The notes under the pieces were generated by a model. It saw only the letters and a list, made by a program, of their open reading frames with translations, was not told the origin of the DNA and searched no databases. Shown in pieces: positions 35,926 through 42,979 of a stretch of DNA of 64,000 nucleotides. Both the position numbers and the translations under genes were made by a program. Each line of letters starts with the position of its first letter. Position 1 is the stretch's first letter. Origin of the DNA: Arthrobacter sp. PAMC 25486 (GTDB lineage Bacteria > Actinomycetota > Actinomycetes > Actinomycetales > Micrococcaceae); assembly GCF_000785535.1 (NCBI RefSeq), contig NZ_CP007595.1:124001-188000 (forward strand), written 5' to 3'.

Positions 35926-36795
35926 ATGGCAATGGCACCGATAGCTGAGGGCGAGCGGTGGGCTTACCGCAAGGGAAGCCTGCCATTCGAAGATGTCACG
36001 ATTGTGAAAGTCGTTTCGCAGAGCGGCCATCGCAAAGTCAGTGTGCAGTTCGAAGATGGGCCCAACGCGGGGGAGACCCAATGGGTTGGCCGGCCGTACC
36101 TGAAAGTTAAATGGGATGAACGCCAGGCATTCGTTGATCGAGAGCAAAGATGGGCCAATGCTAAAAGTGGATACTGGGACGTGCCACTCGGACTCACCTG
36201 TGCGGCAGCTTTAGTAATAACAGAAACCATGGACGATGCCCTAGCCCGCGACCGTGACCATGGGATCCTCCAGACAAATGACGCACCTCTTCTCCGCCAA
36301 CTCTTGCAGCTCACTGAATCTCAGCTATTTGTTGAGGGCAGCTTTGATGAGCAAGGGGTTACCTATTTGCCCTGGCCCGCAATGAAGGCAGTCGCCATGG
36401 CCAAATGTCGATTGAAACCCGAGGCTGTACTTGACGCAGTTGAGCGAGACGTCGAATCCTGGGGTGATTCTGCGGAGGAATTTGGATACTACAAGCCCAT
36501 GAGCTCACGACAAGTCATCGAATTAGAGGAGCCTTGGCCAGAATATGAGACGCAAAAGACTGCATGGGACATTGTCCGTGGCTGGTGCGGGGAGAGCGCG
36601 CTTGCTCGATGGTCAACATTATCGCGGGTGAGAGCTGACAATGCTCGCCTCTCAGAGATTCTGGGAAGGGCACTTGATGCCCTTGAACGGGCAGGAGATG
36701 AGCACAGTGCCAACCGCCTTCGCAAGGAAGCAGGTCGGGCATTCGGGAAAACGCCCGACTGGATTAAGAATCTGCAGAAAGAACAGCTGCAGTAG
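35926..36795 (+). CDS. Hypothetical prophage protein with SH3-like N-terminus
   Basis: I do not recognise a characterised family. The 289-residue protein starts MAMAPIAEGERWAYRKGSLP and continues FEDVTIVKV..., with an N-terminal strand-rich segment (residues 10-60; WVGRPYLKVKW) like a small SH3-type barrel. It is then helical, with an Arg-rich C-terminus (ALERAGDEHSANRLRKEAGR). Proteins of this type in actinobacteria are sometimes labelled PE-PGRS in databases, which is not supported by composition. No signal or membrane segments. It ends one base before the oppositely oriented gene at 36796. GC content looks lower than in the host part. Confidence 0.75.
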   Translation: MAMAPIAEGERWAYRKGSLPFEDVTIVKVVSQSGHRKVSVQFEDGPNAGETQWVGRPYLKVKWDERQAFVDREQRWANAKSGYWDVPLGLTCAAALVITETMDDALARDRDHGILQTNDAPLLRQLLQLTESQLFVEGSFDEQGVTYLPWPAMKAVAMAKCRLKPEAVLDAVERDVESWGDSAEEFGYYKPMSSRQVIELEEPWPEYETQKTAWDIVRGWCGESALARWSTLSRVRADNARLSEILGRALDALERAGDEHSANRLRKEAGRAFGKTPDWIKNLQKEQLQ

Positions 36796-37422
36796 TCACA
36801 TCGTGCTGTGCCAGCGGGGTAGTGCTTGGTCGAGGGTGTCCACCCGCCAGTCTTGGAGTCGTTCTTCTGCCCGGGCCTGGTGCTGGGTATGGAGCCAGAC
36901 GCCAAGGATGCGCTCGTGCTCGGTGGTGTGACGCCTGTAGCGGGGCAAGTGTCCATGCTCGGCAACGTAGGCCACAAGTTGGGCTAGTCGTTTCCGCCAT
37001 TGTTTATCAGCGGCCCGTTGCCGTGGCGGTATGTCCCAGCCTGGGAGTACGCCCAGCAGCGCGGCTTTGGTGTCAGATAGAGTCTCGCGGCGGTGCTCTC
37101 GCCGCTGCTCTGCCAGCCACCCGGCCAGCAACCGCTCGGCAAGGTCGCCGTCGCGCCGGGGGAGCCTGCCGTGCTCCCGGGTAAAGTCCTGCAGTTCTTT
37201 GTAGCGGTGTTGCCAGCTGATGGTGGGCCAGCCCGGACCCCGCGCCGCCTTCGCCGCGTCGTGCATGGCCCGGAAGTCGTCGCTGTACTGCTCACGGACT
37301 TGCAAATGCCGGTGCACTGTCGACCTCGGACGGCCCGTGTAGTCCGAGATTTCACGCACTGTCATGCCCGACAGATACATGCGGTCCCATGAGGGGTGCA
37401 GTGAAGTCTCCCAGTCCGGCAT
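36796..37422 (-). CDS. Helicase-associated-domain protein with HTH
   Basis: The 208-residue protein begins with a resolvase-type HTH (MYLSGMTVREISDYTGRPRS, TVHRHLQVREQ), followed by two helicase-associated (HA) repeats: WQHRYKELQDFTREHGRLPR and WRKRLAQLVAYVAEHGHLPR, each with a W....L..WL..QR/QH tail. HA repeats are nucleic-acid-binding modules; standalone HTH-HA proteins are frequent in Arthrobacter and relatives, with no known function. It converges exactly with the preceding gene (36795/36796). TAGGGT lies 6 nt before its ATG. Confidence 0.82.
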   Translation of the reverse strand: MPDWETSLHPSWDRMYLSGMTVREISDYTGRPRSTVHRHLQVREQYSDDFRAMHDAAKAARGPGWPTISWQHRYKELQDFTREHGRLPRRDGDLAERLLAGWLAEQRREHRRETLSDTKAALLGVLPGWDIPPRQRAADKQWRKRLAQLVAYVAEHGHLPRYRRHTTEHERILGVWLHTQHQARAEERLQDWRVDTLDQALPRWHSTM

Positions 37423-37428
37423 GACCCC

Positions 37429-37434
37429 ACCCTA
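37429..37434 (-). promoter_or_regulatory. -10 box of a leaderless transcript (gene at 37422)
   Basis: On the minus strand TAGGGT, then GGGGTC, then the ATG at 37422. Confidence 0.5.
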
Positions 37435-37612
37435 AAGGACGACGACGGACTTTGTCGGTGGCTAGCTGTAGTGTGCCGGACATCGAGAGCGTGGAATTAG
37501 AAGCGATGGAGGGTGCGCTCGTGAGATTCGTACGTGGTGGCCAGGCATGGTAACTCGGCGCTGATAGAGCTTGCCGGCGCGGGATCCAAGCTCTGGGGCA
37601 TCTATCATGGGC

Positions 37613-37618
37613 TACAAT
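37613..37618 (+). promoter_or_regulatory. -10 box of a leaderless transcript (gene at 37625)
   Basis: TACAAT is followed by CCAAAC and the ATG at 37625. This decides for 37625 over the in-frame ATG at 37607 or TTG at 37571. Confidence 0.6.
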
Positions 37619-37624
37619 CCAAAC

Positions 37625-37804
37625 ATGACTGTCGAAATTACATCACCAATGGACGCTGCACGGGATCGGCTCGTTGAGTCGTCGTTCGAAATCCCGGCGG
37701 TTGCCGAAGCGATGCGTATTTATCTCGCAGCGGCCCCACGGGTTCCGACTCTCACGGCGCAGCGTGTTTCCGTTAGCTTCTCTACGTCAACCAGCCTGCG
37801 GTAG
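37625..37804 (+). CDS. Small protein upstream of an SDH protease
   Basis: A 59-residue protein, MTVEITSPMDAARDRLVESS followed by FEIPAVAEAMRIYLAAAPRV and a Ser/Thr-rich end (VSVSFSTSTSLR). It has no recognisable domain. It ends 2 bp before the SDH protease, so the two form an operon from one leaderless promoter. It could be a partner, substrate or regulator of the protease; this is inference from adjacency only. Confidence 0.65.
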   Translation: MTVEITSPMDAARDRLVESSFEIPAVAEAMRIYLAAAPRVPTLTAQRVSVSFSTSTSLR

Positions 37805-37806
37805 TC

Positions 37807-38766
37807 ATGCCAAGTTGGGGGGATATTCTTAACGAGATCCAGGCGTCAGCGGCACAAAACGATGGAAACGTTGATCTTGACGGCATGAGGCGCGCCTACC
37901 TAGGCGGGTTACATGAACTGACTGGGCGCAACGTTGTGGTTTACGCGACCGACTGGCTAGAGCCGAAGGGCCCAGGGCAGACACACTCCATAAATCTGCA
38001 AGACATCCAAGGTCTCATGGAAGTCTTTAGGGATTTGGATAAGTCAGCTGGCCTTGATCTAATCCTCCATAGTCCCGGAGGCGACCCCACCGCAGCCGCT
38101 AGTTTAGTCCAGTACACCAGAAGCAAGTTTGATGATGTTCGAGTCATAGTCCCGGTAGCCGCCATGTCGGCTGCAACAATGTGGGCGCTGTCTGCCGACC
38201 GCATCCTTATGGGCAAGCATTCTCAGCTTGGTCCCATCGATCCACAACTTCCAAACCCTATGGGGTACATGGTCCCGGCGGCCGCAATTCGGAAGCAGTT
38301 CAAGACGGCTCAATCCGAGTGTGCGGACGACCCAGCAAAGCTAAGCGCTTGGGTACCGACGCTACAGCAGTTTTTTCCGGGACTACTAGAGATCTGCTCT
38401 GACGCGGAAAAGCTGTCGCGGGCCATGGTTAGCGAGTGGCTGGCCAAGTACATGTTCAAGGGCCTACCTGAGCGTGAGCAGCTTGCCTCAGAAGCCGCAG
38501 ATTTCTTCGCTGACACGGAACGGCACATCTCTCATAGCCGAGGGATCGCCCGGGACCAGCTGATCCAAGACTTGCCTGCTCTAGTGATCGAACATCTTGA
38601 AGATGACTCTGCACTGCAGGACGCTGTGCTGTCCGCGTATCATATTGTCAATCACACATTGTCCATGAGCGGAGCCGTCAAGTTGATTGAGAATCACAAC
38701 GGGAGGGCCTATGTGAAAACTGTCCAACAGGTTTCAACGCCGGTTCCCGCAGCTTATAACCCGTAG
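37807..38766 (+). CDS. SDH-family Clp-fold serine protease
   Basis: The 319-residue protein matches the Ser-Asp-His (SDH) proteinase family, Clp/crotonase-fold relatives of SppA: LILHSPGGDPTAAASLVQYT, then VPVAAMSAATMWALSADRIL with the presumed catalytic Ser, and MGKHSQLGPIDPQL. Usual family members carry an N-terminal membrane anchor; this one has none, so it is probably cytoplasmic. The C-terminal half is helical with an acidic centre. It is followed by a terminator. Placement beside the phage left end suggests a moron (host-fitness or defence) gene rather than a virion gene. Confidence 0.82.
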   Translation: MPSWGDILNEIQASAAQNDGNVDLDGMRRAYLGGLHELTGRNVVVYATDWLEPKGPGQTHSINLQDIQGLMEVFRDLDKSAGLDLILHSPGGDPTAAASLVQYTRSKFDDVRVIVPVAAMSAATMWALSADRILMGKHSQLGPIDPQLPNPMGYMVPAAAIRKQFKTAQSECADDPAKLSAWVPTLQQFFPGLLEICSDAEKLSRAMVSEWLAKYMFKGLPEREQLASEAADFFADTERHISHSRGIARDQLIQDLPALVIEHLEDDSALQDAVLSAYHIVNHTLSMSGAVKLIENHNGRAYVKTVQQVSTPVPAAYNP

Positions 38767-38814
38767 TCGTCATTTGCTGCGCCGTGGTCAGACTGTGAAC
38801 TAAACACCCCCAGG

Positions 38815-38842
38815 CCCCGTCCGCTTAAGTGGGTGGGGTTTT
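38815..38842 (+). terminator. Terminator after the SDH protease
   Basis: CCCCGTCC (38815-38822) pairs with GGGTGGGG (38831-38838), including two G-U pairs, around GCTTAAGT; TTTT follows. Confidence 0.7.
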
Positions 38843-38943
38843 GTGCTGCCTGCAGGTGCGTTCGTTTTGTGCAGGTGGTGCAGGACCGTTGCCGTTACCC
38901 GCCTCGTCAACTCGCTCACGGCCACTTTGTCAGACCGTCGGCG

Positions 38944-38949
38944 TATCCT
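38944..38949 (+). promoter_or_regulatory. -10 box of a leaderless transcript (gene at 38956)
   Basis: TATCCT is followed by GCTGGC and the ATG at 38956; this sets the start over the longer frame from 38833. Confidence 0.5.
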
Positions 38950-38955
38950 GCTGGC

Positions 38956-39273
38956 ATGGGTTTGTTGGGTGATCCGGCAGCTGGTCGGTATGTGTCAGCG
39001 CGTCCGGACTTTGGTTCTCATCCGGCGCATTCTTTCGAGGACAGGCGCGAACCGTACGTGCGGGCGCGTGTGCCGCTGGTGGGTGGTGGGGAGGATGTTC
39101 AGGATGCGAAGGTGCAGCGGTGGACGGACACGCACGTCCTGGTTCATTGGGAGACGCCAGAGGGTGCCTACAATATCTGGGTGACCGTGGACCGGGTGAC
39201 CCGCATCCGGCGCAGTGAATCGTCCTGGCAGTACGTGTACGACAAGTACGAGGCGTACGGCGAGGACTACTAG
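38956..39273 (+). CDS. Hypothetical 105-residue prophage protein
   Basis: MGLLGDPAAGRYVSARPDFG begins a protein that continues with RRWTD-type basic segments (VQRWTDTHVLVHWETPEG) and an aromatic, acidic tail (WQYVYDKYEAYGEDY). The strand-turn-strand WTDTHVLVHWE..GAYNIWVTVDRVTRIRR region looks like a small barrel. No family recognised. It may belong to the same accessory block as the following two tiny genes. Confidence 0.65.
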   Translation: MGLLGDPAAGRYVSARPDFGSHPAHSFEDRREPYVRARVPLVGGGEDVQDAKVQRWTDTHVLVHWETPEGAYNIWVTVDRVTRIRRSESSWQYVYDKYEAYGEDY

Positions 39274-39303
39274 GCCGAGTGATTATCGTGTCAGTGGTCG
39301 GGC

Positions 39304-39309
39304 TATGGT
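39304..39309 (+). promoter_or_regulatory. -10 box of a leaderless transcript (gene at 39316)
   Basis: TATGGT is followed by TACCCC and the ATG at 39316. Confidence 0.5.
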
Positions 39310-39315
39310 TACCCC

Positions 39316-39465
39316 ATGATCATCAAAGCAATGCTGGAAACCATCGAGACCGGCGCCGTCGAGGAAACCACTGTCGAGTGCCAGGACTACACCTCAGGTT
39401 TCGAACAGCTACGACGCACAGTGCCCGCGGGTATGCGCCTGCTCAGCGTCCGGCCGGAGTACTAA
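39316..39465 (+). CDS. Tiny prophage protein (49 residues)
   Basis: MIIKAMLETIETGAVEETTV continues ECQDYTSGFEQLRRTVPAGM and ends RLLSVRPEY. It has a beta-alpha-beta look with an acidic centre and reads like small phage proteins of unknown function. The correctly spaced -10 box and codon use support it as a real gene. No homologue recognised. Confidence 0.6.
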   Translation: MIIKAMLETIETGAVEETTVECQDYTSGFEQLRRTVPAGMRLLSVRPEY

Positions 39466-39503
39466 AGTTTCAGCCTTGACTTCCATTTGCAGACTGCCAA
39501 GAT

Positions 39504-39509
39504 TAAAAT
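39504..39509 (+). promoter_or_regulatory. -10 box of a leaderless transcript (gene at 39516)
   Basis: TAAAAT is followed by CTTTGT and the ATG at 39516. A TTGACT lies upstream at 39476-39481, though the 22-bp spacer is long for a -35 box. Confidence 0.5.
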
Positions 39510-39515
39510 CTTTGT

Positions 39516-39692
39516 ATGGATACTTTGGAGCAAGCATTTCTGGCCGGCCGCGAGTCAGCAGCTAGAACGCTCGTGGCCGAGGCGTCCGAGTACGAAGCTC
39601 AGTTTGGTGAAATGAACCGGACCGCGGCGGTATTGAAGTTTGGGGCACAGTTCATTCGCGATGAACGGGTCACTCCAGCTCTTGAGCGTTGA
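39516..39692 (+). CDS. Small helical prophage protein (58 residues)
   Basis: MDTLEQAFLAGRESAARTLV continues AEASEYEAQFGEMNRTAAVL and ends KFGAQFIRDERVTPALER: a single amphipathic helical protein. Its 3' end overlaps the 3' end of the oppositely oriented HNH gene by 23 bp. It might be an antitoxin or regulator, but nothing in the sequence proves it. Confidence 0.6.
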   Translation: MDTLEQAFLAGRESAARTLVAEASEYEAQFGEMNRTAAVLKFGAQFIRDERVTPALER

Positions 39693-40215
39693 ACCACTTG
39701 TCAACAAACTCGTTGCCCCTATCGCTCAGCGAATACTGGACGGGGTGTGGAGTGCTCCATAGCCCCATACGGTTGCCTTGGTCATCCATGAGGGCATTCG
39801 TAATGGAGATGTTGCCGCGTGTCTGGACGGTCTCCACCAGGCCGTCGTCCTCGAGGTTCATCGTATTTATCAACAGGACATTCCCGCCCTCCAGAAGCAC
39901 TGTCGGCAGTTGAGTAAGGAGCCTCAGTAGCCGCTGCTCAAAATCTGAGTACCGGCCATTGAGGGTCGCCAAATTTCGCTTGTAGGCGAGCATTGACTGG
40001 CGGGAGATCTTCTTGTTGTCGTATCTGAAGTGGTCATTCGCACAGAGCACGATTATGTTGTCGAACGTATGATCCTGGACTTTCGCCCATTGATCGATGT
40101 GTGCAAATTGAAGCGCTTCTGTCGACTTACAGGTGGGGATTGCGCACCTGTGTCCGACCTCTTCGAGTAGGTCTCTTTTCATCTGGGCAGGTATCTCGGG
40201 GCGTCCTTCAGGCAT
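39670..40215 (-). CDS. HNH-endonuclease-domain protein
   Basis: The 181-residue product has an N-terminal HNH motif: RCAIPTCKSTEALQFAHIDQ, then FDNIIVLCANDHFRYD, i.e. Cys pairs plus the H-N-H core. An alpha-helical C-terminal half with a wHTH-like tail (PVQYSLSDRGNEFVDKW) follows. The ATG at 40215 is chosen over the ATG at 40221 because the TAGGTT box lies 6 nt before the former and directly abuts the latter. It is the first gene left of the late operon and leads away from it. Likely a lysogenic-conversion or defence-type nuclease; not the packaging HNH, which sits near terminase in other phages. Confidence 0.78.
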   Translation of the reverse strand: MPEGRPEIPAQMKRDLLEEVGHRCAIPTCKSTEALQFAHIDQWAKVQDHTFDNIIVLCANDHFRYDNKKISRQSMLAYKRNLATLNGRYSDFEQRLLRLLTQLPTVLLEGGNVLLINTMNLEDDGLVETVQTRGNISITNALMDDQGNRMGLWSTPHPVQYSLSDRGNEFVDKWFNAQELE

Positions 40216-40221
40216 GAACAT

Positions 40222-40227
40222 AACCTA
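40222..40227 (-). promoter_or_regulatory. -10 box of a leaderless HNH-gene transcript
   Basis: On the minus strand TAGGTT, then ATGTTC, then the ATG at 40215. Confidence 0.55.
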
Positions 40228-40273
40228 CCCGCACCGACAGTACCCAACGTCATCATGACTTAAACGACGAGAG

Positions 40274-40305
40274 GCCCCCACCCGTTGAAGGGTGGGGGCT
40301 TTTCT
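40274..40305. terminator. Late-operon terminator
   Basis: GCCCCCACCC (40274-40283) pairs with GGGTGGGGGC (40290-40299) around GTTGAA. It lies just past the last late gene (holin) and can stop leftward transcripts; on the plus strand it is followed by TTTTCTT. Confidence 0.88.
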
Positions 40306-40311
40306 TGTGCG

Positions 40312-40659
40312 CTATTTGCCGTCGACGCCGTAGATGGCTTGACGGTCGCGGTCCACGGCCTTGTGGTAGTCAGCGGTGAGTGCAGGGTCCGGCTCCGGCA
40401 ATGGCGGTTCCGGCAGTGGTTTGGGTGCTTTGCGGAGGCGTTGTAGGTAGCTGGCAAACGCTACCAGGACGGACTTGACCACGAGCACGCCGACCGCTGC
40501 CCAGAACACGGGCGAGAGAACGTCGCCACCGTCCAGCAGCAGCAATAGGCCAGCGCCGATCGCCGCCACAGCATCGAAGCCGAACCCCTGCCAGAGCGTG
40601 CGGAAGGCTCGCTGTACCGCGTCCGCCTTATCGAGGGTCGCCACACGCTGCCCCGTCAC
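40312..40659 (-). CDS. Putative holin
   Basis: A 115-residue protein with a short basic N-terminus, two hydrophobic segments (GFDAVAAIGAGLLLLLDGG and VFWAAVGVLVVKSVLVAFAS) and a Pro-rich charged tail (PLPEPPLPEPDPALTADY). Position immediately after the endolysin, with a 4-bp overlap, is where holins sit in actinophages. It would form membrane pores to release or trigger the lysin. No closer family match recognised. Confidence 0.72.
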   Translation of the reverse strand: MTGQRVATLDKADAVQRAFRTLWQGFGFDAVAAIGAGLLLLLDGGDVLSPVFWAAVGVLVVKSVLVAFASYLQRLRKAPKPLPEPPLPEPDPALTADYHKAVDRDRQAIYGVDGK

Positions 40660-41546
40660 TTGGCACCGTCCTTGGCGGCGATGGTGCCGGTGATCTCGAT
40701 GCCGTCAGCGAGTGCCTTGTTGATCGAGGCGGTGATCTTGTCGTAGTCGACCGGGGTGCCGTTCTTCTTGGCCAGCTGCTCAACAAGGGACTCGAGTGCA
40801 CCAATGCCGGCGTTCGCGGTGTTTATCCGGCGCTGGTTCTCGATGGCCAGAGCGGTGGCACCCGGACGCCATGTGCCGCCGGAGACCGTGCCATGCAACA
40901 TGTGGTCTGCAATGTACTTGCGCAGCCCTGCCTCGGTGCTGCCAATGGCTTTCAGTATGGTGTTCACTTCTGCTGCGGACAAGGTGTCCTCCTTGGGGGG
41001 TGTGGGAACAATCGGTTCAATGATGATGGCTTGACCGGACACGGCCGGGGTCGGACCGATCCAGCGCAGGTAGCCGTACAGGTAGGTCTTGGGCCATACA
41101 TGGATGCGGGCAGGTGAGCCGTGCTGGCCGCCATTGTCGTCCTCGTACCCGTCACCAAGCCCGTTCAGCTCCAGCACACGGATATCGTCACCCAGATCAG
41201 CGAGGACCGTACCAATGTGGCCGACACCGTTGCCGAAGAAGCCGCGGTTCATGATGAACGTGTCACCAGGCATTGCCGGCTGGTCCGGGGTGATGCCGTC
41301 GAACACCTGCCACATGGTGCTGCCCGGGTCGGTCCAGTTCATCTCCCACACAGCCGCAGCTGTCGGGGTCGGCAGGTTGTCGAAGAAGCCGAGCCGGTAC
41401 CGGAACCAGATGAACAGGTCCATACACTGGTAGCCGAACCGGCCATCAACGTTCAGATCGCGGCCAGCAAGATCTTGGTAGCGGCCATTGCAGTTCGCTA
41501 CCGTGTAGTCCGCAAACGCAGACATGGCAGCTTGATTGAAAGCCAT
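40656..41546 (-). CDS. Endolysin with CHAP domain
   Basis: The 296-residue protein has an N-terminal CHAP amidase/endopeptidase domain: the catalytic Cys in FGYQCMDLFIWFRYRLG, the His in NGVGHIGTVLADLG, and RVLELNGLGDG with the third residue, then GYLRWIGPTP closing the domain. The C-terminal half (TLSAAEVNTILKAIGSTEAG) is helical, probably cell-wall-binding or multimerising. It cleaves peptidoglycan at the end of the lytic cycle. Start ATG 41546 follows a good ribosome site (AAGGAGG). Confidence 0.9.
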   Translation of the reverse strand: MAFNQAAMSAFADYTVANCNGRYQDLAGRDLNVDGRFGYQCMDLFIWFRYRLGFFDNLPTPTAAAVWEMNWTDPGSTMWQVFDGITPDQPAMPGDTFIMNRGFFGNGVGHIGTVLADLGDDIRVLELNGLGDGYEDDNGGQHGSPARIHVWPKTYLYGYLRWIGPTPAVSGQAIIIEPIVPTPPKEDTLSAAEVNTILKAIGSTEAGLRKYIADHMLHGTVSGGTWRPGATALAIENQRRINTANAGIGALESLVEQLAKKNGTPVDYDKITASINKALADGIEITGTIAAKDGAK

Positions 41547-41577
41547 AGGCCCTCCTTAAAGTAGAGAGCCACCCGGG

Positions 41578-41907
41578 TTAGGTGGCTTGTGGGGGTTCTG
41601 GTTCGAGGTTGGGCCAGGGTGGGATGCCGGTTTCTTCGACGCATTGGGCTTCGATGAGCATGCGGCGGCAGCGGGCGGCGTATTCTGCGAGCCGGCCACG
41701 GTTGCGGTCGGACCGGTTCGCCCGTGCACGTTCCCGCTCGGCGTCGGCCCACGCCTCGTTACGTTGCGTGCGCATGTCAGCGTTACGCGCCCGCTCCCGA
41801 CCAGCCGTGCCGGTCCAGTACTTGATGAGACCATTCACAAGGGAAGTCAGGATCGCGCCACCTGTACCCGCCCCCAGGACGGTGATAACTATCTGTGCCG
41901 TGTCCAC
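41578..41907 (-). CDS. Small membrane protein of the lysis region
   Basis: From GTG 41907 (4 nt after the upstream stop, with GAGAGGTGA as ribosome site) the product is 109 residues: MDTAQIVITVLGAGTGGAIL... with one N-terminal membrane helix, then a long Arg-rich coiled coil (RERARNADMRTQRNEAWADA, ERERARANRSDRNRGR). The longer frame from 41979 overlaps the neighbour needlessly. The anchor-plus-coiled-coil layout is that of spanin-like or second-holin proteins; which one is unclear. Confidence 0.72.
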   Translation of the reverse strand: MDTAQIVITVLGAGTGGAILTSLVNGLIKYWTGTAGRERARNADMRTQRNEAWADAERERARANRSDRNRGRLAEYAARCRRMLIEAQCVEETGIPPWPNLEPEPPQAT

Positions 41908-41911
41908 CCGG

Positions 41912-42334
41912 TCACCTCTCCGGGTCGTAGGCGTACCGCCGTATACGGAACCACCTCGCCCCAAAGTGAAGCGCAACAATGACGATCATGAAGAACTGAA
42001 CGAGCCGGTTGCCGGATTCACTGAGGTGCAGCGCAAGGATGTTCACCCCGTAAATCAAGGACGCGCCGATACAGGCAATGACGGCAGACCGTTCCAGCCA
42101 CCAAATGCCCGGCAACACCGCAACAGCACCCAGCACACCCCCCAGTAGCAGCAGCCAGGCCCAATACAGGGTCAGGCCCGCGCCCGCCGTCGCCTCAATC
42201 GACCGCGGCGGGAACAGGACAGCAGAGAGGCCCCCAGCCGTCGCCGCCAGATAGATGAAGAACTGAATTACAGTCACGATCCGCGGCTCCTGGATACGAA
42301 GCCAGACCGCGAGGGTCCAGTGATTTTTAGTCAT
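41912..42334 (-). CDS. Four-helix membrane protein (possible holin-like)
   Basis: A 140-residue protein with four hydrophobic segments: VIQFFIYLAATAGGLSAVLF, LTLYWAWLLLLGGVLGAVAV, SAVIACIGASLIYGVNILAL and LVQFFMIVIVALHFGARWF, ending in basic RIRRYAYDPER. Proteins of this kind appear before endolysins in many Arthrobacter phages. It may be a second holin or an antiholin; there is no direct evidence. Confidence 0.7.
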   Translation of the reverse strand: MTKNHWTLAVWLRIQEPRIVTVIQFFIYLAATAGGLSAVLFPPRSIEATAGAGLTLYWAWLLLLGGVLGAVAVLPGIWWLERSAVIACIGASLIYGVNILALHLSESGNRLVQFFMIVIVALHFGARWFRIRRYAYDPER

Positions 42335-42344
42335 GGCCGCGTCC

Positions 42345-42968
42345 TTAGTAGATTTCGATGGCCATGGTGTCCAGTGCGAACCCTGTGGCGCCGCTGCCTG
42401 CGCTGAGGCGTGCGAAACCGTTCGGGTTGACTGCGCTCGTTACCGCCTCGGCAACCGCAATCCCGTTAACGAAGGCGGTCAGCAGGCCACCAACCCATCG
42501 GATGCCAACGCGGTCACCGTTAGATGTGGCGAACAATGGGGATAGGACGGTGCTCGCGTTAGCCACACGCTGGGAAAGGCTCGAGGCGGTTGTGCCGATA
42601 CCTAGACGGTAGACGTCCGGGGAACCACCGACCGTGGAGGCGAACAAGTCCAAATACACGGGCGCACCTTGAGGCACGGTGATCACGTCCCACGACATCA
42701 TGGCACCCGCACCCAGCAGCGGCAGCCCCACGCCTATTGATCCGGCTGTAGATCCTCGAACCACTGTGGAGTTCTGGACGGCGAAGTTATTTGCATTGCC
42801 TTCCCATGTGCCTCGGACCAGCCCAACATCGGTGGCTGTTACTTCGCCCGCGAGGCTGGCCTTGTTTCCGTCGTTGAAGTTCGCCCTGTACAGCTGCCGC
42901 CCCGGAGCGTATGGCGCGACCATGGGCGCACTCCCCATGAGCTGGTTTGAGCGGATGATGATAGACAT
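42345..42968 (-). CDS. Minor tail protein (lectin-like, jelly-roll type)
   Basis: The 207-residue protein is beta-rich and Gly/Ser/Ala-rich: LVRGTWEGNANNFAVQNSTV near residue 50, DVYRLGIGTTASSLSQRVAN, and GVGLPLLGAGAMMSWDV. It ends NPNGFARLSAGSGATGFALD, typical of a laminin-G-like/receptor-binding fold. It is encoded 11 bp after the SGNH tail protein and likely forms part of the tail fibre that touches the host. Confidence 0.65.
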   Translation of the reverse strand: MSIIIRSNQLMGSAPMVAPYAPGRQLYRANFNDGNKASLAGEVTATDVGLVRGTWEGNANNFAVQNSTVVRGSTAGSIGVGLPLLGAGAMMSWDVITVPQGAPVYLDLFASTVGGSPDVYRLGIGTTASSLSQRVANASTVLSPLFATSNGDRVGIRWVGGLLTAFVNGIAVAEAVTSAVNPNGFARLSAGSGATGFALDTMAIEIY

Positions 42969-42979
42969 TCTAGGTCTCC

